Part shown: in pieces, positions 49,851 through 59,656 of the stretch
Numbering within the stretch: the first letter of the stretch is position 1
Layout of the letters: each line of letters starts with the position of its first letter
NCBI GenBank assembly: GCA_035771165.1
Contig: JAWNZC010000311.1
Coordinates: 3,646,501-3,710,500, forward strand
Length of the DNA: 64,000 nucleotides
From: Paragorgia papillata
Taxonomy: Eukaryota > Cnidaria > Anthozoa > Scleralcyonacea > Coralliidae
Direction of reading: 5' to 3'
The notes under the pieces: generated by a model
What the model was told of the DNA's origin: nothing
Database searches by the model: none
The model's input: the letters and a program-made list of their open reading frames with translations, nothing else
Position numbers and translations under genes: made by a program

Positions 49851-50645
49851 ATGATTGACAGTCACTGGGTGAACATGTCTTACGTTTGTGAAGTCTGCGA
49901 AAAATCATTCGCCACATCAAGTAATCGTCTACGCCATATGAGATCTTTTCATCACAAAAGGTCTATCAGTGATAGGGTAACAACATCTGCCCCATTTACT
50001 GCTATGACAACTACATTCACCCCTGAGAGTCAGAAAACGTACTCGATACAACTGACACATCCTTTTGGACTCTTGGTCTCTGGAGGCACCAAAAGTGGGA
50101 AAACAACTTTTGTCAAACAGTTATTGGTTTATGCTAGCATTATGATCGACCCACCTCCGGAAAACATCGTGTATTTTTATACAGAGTATCAAGATACGTT
50201 TGGCGAAATAGAAACCTTAATTCCAGGGATTCAGTTTGTCCAAGGTTTGCCCCAATCAATGTTGGATAACATTAACCCCCAAACAAGAAATCTATTTATA
50301 ATTGATGATATGATGGGAGAAAAAGACGCTGAAATTGCTAAACTTTTTACGAAAAAATCGCACCATGGGAATCTCAGTGTAATTTACATCGTGCAAAACT
50401 TATTTCATCAAAGCAAAGATCACCGTACCATCTCTCTCAACGCTAGTTACTTAGTCCTCACGAAAAATGTCCGCGATGCTAGTCAAGTAATTCATCTGGC
50501 CAAACAGCTGTATGCCAGCAACACAAAGTTTTTCCAGCAAGCCTATCAGATGGCGACTAAAGAGCCATATTCCTACTTGTTTGTCGATCTGACTCCGACC
50601 TGTCCCGATGAAATCCGAGTAAAGATCCGGGATCTTTCCGACTGA
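49851..50645 (+). CDS. C2H2 finger-packaging ATPase (Polinton-like), 264 aa
   Basis: An intact single-exon frame. Residues 13-34 form one C2H2 finger (C13, C16, H29, H34). This is followed by a P-loop NTPase of the A32/FtsK-HerA packaging type. Walker A is GGTKSGKT (residues 78-85) and Walker B is LFIIDD (D152, D153). YIVQN after Walker B fits the sensor position. In Polintons and related viruses this enzyme pumps DNA into capsids; here that role is inferred from family. Length is normal for the class apart from the N-terminal finger. A start at 49875 (residue 9) would still keep the finger. The gene is uninterrupted although the neighbouring polymerase is broken. Confidence 0.85.
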   Translation: MIDSHWVNMSYVCEVCEKSFATSSNRLRHMRSFHHKRSISDRVTTSAPFTAMTTTFTPESQKTYSIQLTHPFGLLVSGGTKSGKTTFVKQLLVYASIMIDPPPENIVYFYTEYQDTFGEIETLIPGIQFVQGLPQSMLDNINPQTRNLFIIDDMMGEKDAEIAKLFTKKSHHGNLSVIYIVQNLFHQSKDHRTISLNASYLVLTKNVRDASQVIHLAKQLYASNTKFFQQAYQMATKEPYSYLFVDLTPTCPDEIRVKIRDLSD

Positions 50646-50671
50646 CACCCACTACGTGTACCAGCCCAGAG

Positions 50672-50679
50672 TATAAAAG
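50672..50679 (+). promoter_or_regulatory. TATA box of a third Polinton gene
   Basis: TATAAAAG lies 27 bp after the ATPase stop and 33 bp before the ATG at 50712. The spacing resembles that of the ATPase gene, which suggests individually promoted genes. Confidence 0.6.
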
Positions 50680-50711
50680 GGGCTGTTCTGTAACAACGCG
50701 ATCATTTGACA

Positions 50712-50789
50712 ATGTCTGCTTGTATAAGAAGGAACTGCGATGTTTTAAAAGTATTGGCAAAGTGTAACCCTTACAAAAATTCCATATGA
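50712..50789 (+). pseudogene. Truncated small ORF at the Polinton right edge
   Basis: A 25-codon frame begins with a Met-Ser start and arginine/cysteine-rich residues (MSACIRRN), then enters foreign sequence near 50770 and stops at 50789. Its start resembles the small basic proteins sometimes encoded next to the ATPase in cnidarian Polinton-like elements (recalled, not checked). It appears cut by insertion of the palindromic array. Confidence 0.4.
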
Positions 50790-51190
50790 TTTCACATGTG
50801 TGATTTCATGTGAAGTCATGTGAAATCATGTGATCACATGTGATTATTAACATGTGAGACACATTCACATGTGATCACATATGAGTATACATGTGATCAC
50901 ATGTGATTATTAACATGTGATACACTTTCACATGTGATGACATGTGAATATTAACATGTAAAACACTTTCACATGTGACTATTAACATGTGAAATACTTT
51001 CACATGTTGTCACATATGAATATTAACATATGAAGCAGTTTCACATGTGACTATTAACATGTGAAATACTTTCACATGTGAATATTAACATGTCAAATAC
51101 TTGCATATGTAATCACATGTGAATTAATTAACATGTGAAACACTTTCACATGTGAATTGAATGGCCAATATGTGAGAAACTTTTACATGT
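50790..51190. repeat. Palindromic TCACATGTGA array
   Basis: About twenty copies of the 10-bp palindrome TCACATGTGA or close variants, separated by short AT-rich spacers such as TTATTAA and AATACTT. Its position between a broken Polinton gene and a CACTA transposase suggests a subterminal region of CACTA-3. Each motif can pair with itself and with every other copy. Confidence 0.85.
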
Positions 51191-51455
51191 GATAACATCA
51201 AAAAATATGTATGGCGTGAAACGGCCAAATTCACAGTTTCTAATGAATATTTTCCTTTCACATACATTTACACAGCAATGTTTATGAATAATTTTGGTTA
51301 TGACAGCCTGTAAGTCACTAGCTCATACAATTGAGAATGCTTACATTTTACTCACTACTGTACTCTATCACACCACACACTCAAAGAAAGTTCAAATGTA
51401 GATCAAGATCATTTCAAAATATATTGTAAATCTAAACATAATTAGTATAAATTAA

Positions 51456-54400
51456 TCAGTCTCGATCACTTATGTTGAGTAATTTACAACAAAACTGTTG
51501 CTGCTGGTTCTCATCTTCGATAACTACAAACTTTTCCTGGATTCTGTCCAATTGTACAATTTCCAAAACCGGGCTAGTTTCTACTACCCTATTAATGTGG
51601 CTGCACAGATGACCACAATCTTCCTCTGTATGCCCAAGGGCATTGGCAAGTTTGACTTGCCGACCAAATGCAATGCTATTAACAGCTGTGTCACATTGTA
51701 GGAAACTGATAATAGCAAATACAACAAGTTCAAAAGTTACATTGTCTATCGTCCCAATAATGTAATTCTTCCTTCTAGACACTCTTCTGTAATTAACACA
51801 GTGGAATACATTCCCATTCACAATGGCCTTTGTGAAGAATTCTGCATCATCTGCAACATCAGCACTGCCAAAGTGCTCCTCCAAGACATATCTCTCTTCA
51901 ATTCCTAGTTTCCGAGAATAAGATGCACCCAAAAATGTTATGTTTCTTTCCATCTTTTTGGCTTTTTTAAGCGGTGCATGGCCTTTAAGCTGCTCATCCA
52001 TAAAGGAAAAGATGCTGTTCAAAACAGCATCCTCTCTACCACGACTAGGAATTGCTTGTAACATGGCCTTGTAGACTAAAAAAGAACTTGCAATCTGGCG
52101 AGCAACTGCTTGTGTTCCATGGAATAAGCGTAAAAGTACCATATTAAATCCTTCGAAAATATAGGAAGAGTAACATGATACGGGGCCCCAGTCAATGACT
52201 GACTGAACCAGATGCGTAAGTTGGTGGACATTGTATGTCATATGTGCTTTACCATAAAGAACTTGAAATTTCTTTACAAACTTGGACAAACACAAGTCAG
52301 CCTTGTTGATATCAGACCGACTTATGCTAGATTTGGTTAGCAAATAGACACCTTCAACCAAAAGTAGAAGGTGTCTGAAATATGGAGTTGGCAGGACTCC
52401 ATTGAGAACAACTGGTGAATACAGAAGCAGCCACCAGTGCCATTCCGATCCCTTCCAAAATGCTCTTTGGGTCAGGGAACGAGGAACTCTTGTAATTTGT
52501 TGTGGTGGCATTATTCTTTGCAGTCGTGAGTCGATGACTGCAGTATGTCTTCCCAGGTACCAAGGCTGCTTATGGTTGCTGAAATCAAACCACAAGTGAC
52601 CCAACTGTCTTGAAATACCAAGATCAATGCAGTGAAGATTGTCAACAACAAAGCCTCTGACGATGTCAAAGTATGGTAAATCTGACAGTATTGTTGGTCC
52701 TTTAACACCACAAACTGGTTCTTGTTTGCAGTAAGCTTGCCGACCATTCTTTTCCACTTGATCGTGCGATCTCATTGCATATTGCGCTGATCCTTCAACA
52801 TACACTCGACTGTGGCCTCTACCTTTTTCAATGGACTCTCCAGGGTTTTCACACCAGCTGCAACCATACAGCCCATTGAACTGGTGAATATTCTGAAGAA
52901 CACACCTTGCCACGCTATCCCAAGAGCATATGCATGCAAACACTCTTGAGCACACATTTCTTCCACCACGAAGCCACTTCATACCGATGGTAGATAACTT
53001 CCTAAATTCTTCTGTGAAGGGAGCAAGGAAAGAAGTCATGGAAGGTTTTCCATTACCAAACCATAACCCAACAAGAAACATATTTTCCTTCCTTTCCTTT
53101 GGAGGCAGCTCGTTGAGTATCCCTTGCAAAGGCCAAATGCCAAAATTGGACGACTTGAAGACTGGAACACCGTCACAGTTAAATGTAGTACTAAGAGCAT
53201 TTGGATCCGAAATTAAGGAGCCTCCTGCAATAGTTTTGTACATTTGTCCATCATAGATATCTTCAATGGCATCATCAGAAATTTTCTTTCTTGTAAAGCG
53301 GTATGCTAAATTTAAATTGTCACCACACTTTTGGAAAAGATCACGAATCTGTTTTTCTAGTGGTAGGTAAATAAAGAAGTTCCCTTTTTGAAGAAGTGTT
53401 TCCGTCTGGTATGTTGCCTCACATATCTCGCATCGGAGTGTTTCAGCTGTTGTAACTAAGGTGTTGCAAACGGGACAATACAATTTAAATTGCATACCTT
53501 GCTTGAACACATTGAAACACTTGTCAAACAGAAATTTTGTTTTTGGAAGCCGTGAACCAGTTGGCAAAATCAGTGTTAATAACTTCAAAAGGTTTCCAAT
53601 AGCAGCACCAGACAGATTATTTCCTAGCATGAAAGCCATCAACAAGAGTAGACATTGCCCAACGGTCACTCCTGCACCATCATACAGAGGTTCATCAATA
53701 TTGTCATCCTCACTTCCTATTTCCTAAAGACAAATAACAAAATAAATACATGTAGTGTTTGATATTTGGTTACTTGCCCAATAAAGGTTTTTACAACTGC
53801 AATGATGTGACTAGTAAAATGACCGGTTACTGGCAGAGACGCCTTGAGACAGCTAGTGCTTGGATATATGCGCTACGTTGTTTTATACGGCGAAGTACAC
53901 ATATTGTATTTATAATAAAAATTCTTAAAAATTATCAAAACATCCCTAGTTTGACACAACACAAAGTCATATCAGTGCAATAGCATCCCCCTGTTTATGG
54001 TATAATTTGAAAGAGCAGAATCTAAGCTTTTTAATGATATAATATACAAAATGTTTATTTTTAATAATCACCATTCAATTGGATAGTGAAAATCATGAAA
54101 AGCAGCCAGTCACACATGACTGTCCAATAGTTAAGTACCCAGTCAGCAAAGTGTTTTATAAAGAATGCCTTTTAACCATATATTACAGTAATTGGGAAGA
54201 GGTCAGGCTGTGCAAGTACAAACATGCAAACATTGTATGTAAGAACTTGACAAAAAGAGTAAAGAGGAAATGTATAAACAAGTAAAAATTAGTTAACGTT
54301 TAAAAATGCTGGTAGCCTATCCAGGGTCCACCCCTTATCAAATTAAGTTAAATTTTAAAACCATTCTGCTTACATTTTGATGAGGATTGGGATCACTTTC

Positions 54401-55600
54401 ATCTTGGAAACTGTTTTCCTCTTGGCAATTACATGTACATGTATTTCCATCTTGCATGTCTTCATATTCAAATATACTGAAGTCTTATAAAAGAAAACAT
54501 ATCATTAAATAACCTGGGACAGGTTATAGAGAGATTGGGACAGGTAGAGAGATTTGTTAACTCTTTCACTGCTAAAGTCGACCAAAGTTGACTTTCATTA
54601 TTATTTTTACTCTGTCTAACGCCAGACTATTTTACACGTCAAGGACAGGACTCTGGCAGTGAAAGAGTTAACAACCAAAATCACGCAAGATCACAATGCT
54701 ACAATTACTACGCCATTGTCATCTTGTGTGATTTTGGTTGTTAAGTTGAATTGTTTATATGATGTGAGCCAACACTAGGTTGGTATTTGCTCTGATGAAG
54801 GCCTGAGTCAACAGGTTGAAAGCTCAGCAATAAATCTGGTGTTTCCACAAATTATCACTTATGACATATGTTATAATTGTCACCATGCAAACATTCAAGG
54901 AACTAGTATACAGTCTTGTTTTACAAAGGATAAAAAATCTTTTCATCCTTTGAGCCCGAGCAGCCTAAAATTGTCTGGAGAAATATGATTTATCTTTTAA
55001 TTTATTAACTGACCAGCCAGATCATTGAAATGGCCCAGCCTCCTAATCACTCATCAACAACACGTATAATAGGCTGCATATAGACTCAGAATAATTTAAA
55101 ATACATAGTTTCTAAGGCTACAGTTAAAAATTAGGTTAAATCAAGCTACATATAAAAAGTAACCATGTTGATTAATAATATTAAATAGAATTAGCACATT
55201 AACTATAAACTACATGTATATTTTAGCATTTAAGTTACAGGTAATATTATTGTGTCTTACCTATTTCATTCAAAGCAGTGCCAGCAGTAGCCTCACTCTC
55301 AGTCGCCTGTTCTGTATCATCAGCAGAGCTATCAAATCCGATGGTTTCTCCCTCGGTTTCATCATTATTTGAATGTGGGAAACGCTGTTCTTCCTCGTGC
55401 TCGTCGACTTCGGCGCGATCATTAATATATGTTTCGCCGGTTTGAAGACGACGCCATTTCGTTGTCCTGGGAACAGCACCGTCATTGTCTGTATCTGTAG
55501 GGGTCAGGTACAATTTATAAGGCCCACGCTTTCGCCTTGGCGCTTTTTGGTAAACCCACGAGCAATTTTCAAGATCTTGGGTATTCGAATTGGCCTCCAT
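51456..55600 (-). CDS. CACTA-3 transposase (tnp2-type), 3 exons, 905 aa
   Basis: Exons in order are 55261-55600, 54374-54483 and 51456-53723. GT/AG junctions and matching phases give 906 codons with the stop. The ATG at 55600 was chosen because it is followed by a basic segment (RRKRGPYK); an in-frame ATG at 55633 is possible. Residues 233-251 form a zinc ribbon (CPVC and CEIC). The large exon then carries FNCDGVPVFKSS, NELPP, LWFGNGKPSM, FNGLYGCSWC, a D-x-LHCIDLG box and YNVHQLTHL. These blocks are diagnostic of the tnp2/EnSpm transposase family, which cuts and inserts CACTA elements. It is clearly different from the CACTA-1 enzyme, which lacks the CDGVP block. No internal stop is seen. It is divergent from the gene at 56033. 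Confidence 0.85.
54556..54672. mobile_element. MITE, copy A (117 bp), intron of the CACTA-3 transposase
   Basis: The ends GTTAACTCTTTCACTGC and the inverse at 54656-54672 enclose a core reading TTTTACTCTGTCTAACGCCA. The same core occurs at 63713-63807. The element lies in the intron between exons 1 and 2 of the transposase. Confidence 0.65.
54668..54744. mobile_element. TTAA-flanked palindromic MITE (77 bp)
   Basis: TTAACAACCAAAATCAC at the left is matched by GTGATTTTGGTTGTTAA at the right, with TTAA at both edges (54668-54671 and 54741-54744). TTAA flanks are typical of piggyBac- and Kolobok-type insertions. It shares its left TTAA with the end of the preceding MITE. Confidence 0.6.
54745..55260. 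other. Remainder of the intron, nothing coding
   Basis: AT-rich. Near 54790-54825 there is a ctgatgaaggc motif followed by gttgaaag, a pattern common in tails of invertebrate retroposons. No gene. Confidence 0.35.
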
Positions 55601-56032
55601 GAGTCCATATAGGACAAGCTTTTCTGGGAACAACGTTGGGGGTCTCTCGAGCAGGAACAGGAAGCGGAAATGTATGCCCTACCCGGAAGTTCGGCAATAT
55701 GGAAGACCATAACCGTAAAAATAGTTGATTCATTGCTTACTTTGTAAATTCAGATCAACCTAGGATATTATTTTATATGTAGTTATATTTCCTATTATTC
55801 AGTTTGGTGTTTTCCGTGCCAATGTCGTCGCAAAATTGGAAAAGTAACCGGATAATTTATGCATACGTCATGTCACGTGAAAACAAACGCGGCAAGTTCG
55901 AGTGGATATGTCTGTGACATCTATATTCATCTTCCTCGGGCCTCGTGGTGTTGTCTAAAAGGCCTGTAAACCGAGCGTGTTTTGACTGCTTTTCTTCGTA
56001 GCATTTTATCAAATACTCTTCAGCTGTAAACC
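55601..56032. promoter_or_regulatory. Shared divergent upstream region of the two CACTA-3 genes
   Basis: A 432-bp interval between the minus-strand start at 55600 and the plus-strand start at 56033. It contains ATGTCACGTGAAAAC near 55870, an E-box palindrome also seen in the corresponding CACTA-1 interval. No TATA box is evident. Confidence 0.45.
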
Positions 56033-57971
56033 ATGAAGTACGTTCTTATTCACTGGACAGCAACTAACGAGACAAGTGTTTTGACCGAAGAGTGTGTTCG
56101 TGACAAAACGATGCTGAAAGACTTCGATAAAGAAGGCATGGTTCTGTTTGGGAAGCTTGGAAGCAAAGAACCAAAAGGAGGATTGAAGGCCTACTTAGGA
56201 CGGGTAAAATATGTCAGTGGTAAGTGTTTTTGATCCCTTAATAATACGTAATCACAATTCTGTAATCAGACACAGTTATACGATATCAACATAACAGCGA
56301 TACGCATATCATGGACATGGATGATCTCTATATTTTAATATCATGTCGATCTCGCTTGAAACAACATGCTCAAATTCCGTCGATCGAATACCTTTACCTA
56401 AGCCGTGAAAGGTGATGTTTGGAACTTTAGTTGATCAGTATTACAGTGAAGGCTAAAGGTCTTCATTTTTAATATTAAAACTGGTTAGACTTTACTATAA
56501 AACTCTAAAGGGGCGGCCATTTTGAATTTATTTGTTGAAAATCAGATGGCAACTCTGCTTTCATATTAACTTAAATTAACCTATTAGTAATTAAAAAGTA
56601 AACTTTTAAGAAGTAAACAATTTCAAATGTTGACTCCAATCTCAATTTTGTTGTGTCCTTGATAGTACAAAAGCATGCAGTTGAAGAAAAGGAAAGATAA
56701 TTCATTGGTGAATGTCATGATGCACTGAGTGAAACTAAACCAGTTCTGCCAACATCAAGTCATCGAAGCCAAAAAAGGAAGTTGTCGACATCTGAGTCTG
56801 AGCAGTCGAGTGATTCTGGTATACCTGTAGAAAAAGCTGGTTCAAAAGTAAGTACTGCACTGTCACATTTTTGGCTAGGCTATAGAATTCCTCACCACTG
56901 TGACTAGGATCAGTGTTTTTATTATGGTTCATAACATATATAGCACTATGGTGACCCATAATATACAGTATATAGCACTACTGAGTGGTGGGACCCTCTA
57001 TAATCACTCCATAGTTTACATAGTTTTAGAGATGAATGGGTTGAAGACTACCATATAGCCTCGAAAGTTAGTGGAGCAACTACTTTCAGAATTATTGGCT
57101 TCTAAGGACAACTACTTTTATTAACAATTTTGGTTACTATACTTTCGGGTTGCTATCAGCCAAGGTGTAGTTTTCATTTTATGCTTTGGCTATAGATCTA
57201 ACACCGGACCTTGTTCGATATAATTATATAGGTCCAACATTGACAGAACCCTTGTACCGTACAGTTTATTTTGACCTTTGTTGGAGCAAAAGGAACAAGC
57301 AGCAAAAGGTCTGACATTATTCAGTTAAAACACTGGATGACTGACTGACACACCACAAGTGTAAACAATGAAGATAAATTCAAGTATGACTTCGATGATA
57401 ATGCATCTTTCAAAGAGAGGCATCATTTTATTAGTTTATAAACATGCATATCTTCTGTCAACATTGAACCTATAGATAACCATCAGATCAACGACTGAAT
57501 AATGTTGGATCTTGTACTGGTTGTTGTGAAGATTCAACAAACAAAGTTCAAAATAAACTGCATTGCACATGCGTTCTGCCAATCAGCCAATGTTGGACAT
57601 CTGTAGGCACTCTATAGCTGATATTTTTCAATTAAATATGTGAAAATGACACCCATCTTTCGTTCTTATTTTTTAGAAAAAGATTGCAACTGCTAAGAAA
57701 GCTGCACAAGATAAAGCTGTTGCAAGCATAATACAAAGGATGGGTGCAGAATATGAGGATGACTCTGAGTCTAATGTTTATCAAGATGAAATGGAGGAGT
57801 GGAAAGGCACCAAACAAGCATTGAGGCTAAAAATCAAAGAACTTCGAAAGGAATTGGCAGCTGAAAGAGACATGGTCAAACAGTTGCAAAGTGCAAATCT
57901 TATGCTCCAGAAGAGTAAGTTTACATTTAGCAGTATTGCTGTTACCAGTAGTAATAATAATTATGCTAGTT

Positions 57972-58242
57972 TTACTGTCGTGGCAATAGAAGCATTCCTA
58001 AAATATTTTTGCAATTCATTTGCTATGTTTGACCAATTCATTATTTTGATAAAAATTATTGCCAACTTCCTGTTTTGAATTTGATTGGTTTCTGGTTTTT
58101 AAACAACCAATAAGAAAAAGGATTATTTGCCAAACACCAATCAAAACAGGAAGTTGTCAATGAATCTTATCCAATGAATTGTTCAACTTGAGGAATATAT
58201 TGAAACAATATTTTAGGAATGCTTCTATTGCCACGACAGTAA
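57972..58242. mobile_element. Foldback MITE (271 bp) in an intron
   Basis: Inverted repeats start TTACTGTCGTGGCAATAGAA and run at least 34 bp with near identity to the inverse ending at 58242. More pairing continues inward (AACTTCCTGTTTTGA and TCAAAACAGGAAGTT). It begins 58 bp after the exon 57677-57914 donor, in the intron. Superfamily unassigned. Confidence 0.75.
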
Positions 58243-58332
58243 TATACTGAAATTCATTGCCAGTTCTCTAAATGGTTCTTGTCAATATTTATAGTTTTGA
58301 AGCTTTTCATGGCATTTAATCAAAAATCTGAC

Positions 58333-58408
58333 TGTCCCAACTGGGAATCGAACCCAAGGTCTCCAGTTTAATGTTTAGATGCACTTGACCACTGAGCTAT
58401 TGAGACAC
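58333..58408 (-). repeat. tRNA-derived repeat (SINE head)
   Basis: On the minus strand it has an A-box-like TAGCTCAGTGGTCAAGTGC and a B box GGTTCGATTCC at tRNA-like spacing, with a mostly paired acceptor stem (TGTCTCA and TGGGACA). The anticodon arm is not well formed, so a SINE head or tRNA pseudogene is likelier than a working tRNA. A plus-strand A-box-like stretch with no B box lies at 58530-58550. Confidence 0.5.
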
Positions 58409-59045
58409 CCAAGTAGTGGAACTTCTCACAGGTCTTGTAGACAGGAGGCTTGGGAATAACAGTGTCCAGCAAGGTACAGATATGACAATCTCTGTGACTG
58501 CATGCATGTCTTGACTGTGTCTCCATGCTGTAGCTCAGTGGTCAAGAGTGTGGAAACGTTGATTCAGACCCATTGGAGCAATGCAAATGTCATACTTAAA
58601 TAAAATGTACAAATTCATACTATGGTGCCATTTGTTTGCAGATCTGTCTGGTATCTTGAAAAGAACATGCAAAGAATCTATATCAACTTCTTCTGCAGTG
58701 CCAATAGCTCGTCCGTGTAGCCCTTCAGTGGTCCAAAAATGTAACTCTGAGGAAACCCAGAAGCATGACTCTACAACTGTTGCCCAATGGAATAGTTTTG
58801 AAATCATTCATCCACAAAGCCCGTCTGTTACCCAGCCATGCAATTCCTCAGTCCCGCCTCGAAAACTTCAAACTGCTCGTCCACACAGCCCCTTATTTGC
58901 ACAGTTACCAGTAAGTGCACCAGCTAACCAGACTGGAACTGACGACAAAGATGCTGAAGAACAACAGCCTCCAACAAGCAGCCCAGGTGCTTCACTTCCC
59001 CCTCTTTCGGTAAGTCAACAACTTCAAGCTTATGCAGTTGTACTG

Positions 59046-59440
59046 CACTGTAAAAACTGACTGGTCAAAACGACCAAAAAAAAAAGGTCATCTGGATGCA
59101 TCTGAGAGGACCAGTTAAAAAAGGTCATTTTAACCAAAACCGTTTTGGTTAAAATAACCCATTTGTTAATGGTTAAAATAACCAAATGGTATTGGTCAAA
59201 GTGACCATAAATATTGGTTGTTTTAACCAATAAAATTTGGTCAAGTGGATGCATCTGAGAGGACCAGTTAAAAAAGGTCATTTTAACCAAAACCTTTTGG
59301 TTAAAATAACCCATTTGTTAATGGTGAAAATAACCAAATTGTATTGGTCAAAGTGACCATAAGTATATGTAGTTTTAACCAATAAAATTTGGTTGCCTCT
59401 GAGACAACCAATAAAAATGGCTTAAATATCTATTTTAAAA
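59046..59440. repeat. CACTA-2b left subterminal repeats
   Basis: GGTTAAAATAACC and AACCAATA-type motifs fill the region. A segment of about 142 bp beginning tgcatctgagaggaccagtt is duplicated in tandem (about 59096 and 59238) with few differences. Confidence 0.8.
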
Positions 59441-59656
59441 GAAGTTTGACTGTATACATCCTACATATCATAAAATGTTTATAAATTTTCAATAATATGT
59501 TAACACCCATTTGGTAGAGTACAAAGTAACTTAAGTTCAATGTTCAAGAAACAGGAATAACAATCTACAAACTTATACAATACAATTTTCAACACCCACC
59601 GGCGCAGGACAAATTCAATAGTTACAAAATATTCAAGGAATATTAAAGTTCAATGT

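Larger units (their letters stand above)
44470..50770 (+). mobile_element. Partial Polinton/adintovirus-like element
   Basis: Contains two hallmark genes of this class in one orientation: a protein-primed family B DNA polymerase (44806-49135) and an A32-type packaging ATPase (49851-50645). After a second TATA box comes the start of a third gene that is cut at about 50770. No terminal repeats, integrase, protease or capsid genes lie in the window. The left boundary against the non-LTR element is unresolved. The right boundary coincides with the palindromic array of CACTA-3. Its codon use is more GC-rich than its neighbours, consistent with a separate origin (inference). Confidence 0.75.
56033..59009 (+). 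pseudogene. CACTA-3 accessory-type gene, at least 4 exons, one in-frame stop
   Basis: Exons are 56033-56219, 56666-56847, 57677-57914 and 58642-59009. All borders are GT/AG and the phases agree through 59009, where a donor gtaagt leads on. Exon 1 encodes about 62 residues starting MKYVLIHWTATNETSV, resembling the N-terminal domain of BEN-domain and related proteins (weak recognition). Exon 2 has an in-frame TAA at 56698-56700, with the same frame then continuing as a serine-rich, basic segment. Exon 3 is a lysine/glutamate-rich predicted coiled coil with LRLKIKELRKEL. Exon 4 is Ser/Pro-rich. The gene's end is not visible; a CACTG element begins 37 bp after the last donor. It could be the DNA-binding partner of the transposase (inference). 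The TAA suggests decay, unless splicing skips it. Confidence 0.5.

Noticed and set aside
52930..53727. Plus-strand frames opposite the CACTA-3 transposase
   Set aside because: They are antisense shadows of the large exon, which has clear family motifs on the minus strand.
54785..54835. Hammerhead-ribozyme-like core (CTGATGA, a possible stem, then GAAA)
   Set aside because: Stem II can be drawn, but stems I and III and the cleavage site cannot be placed convincingly. The motif is also common in retroposon tails.
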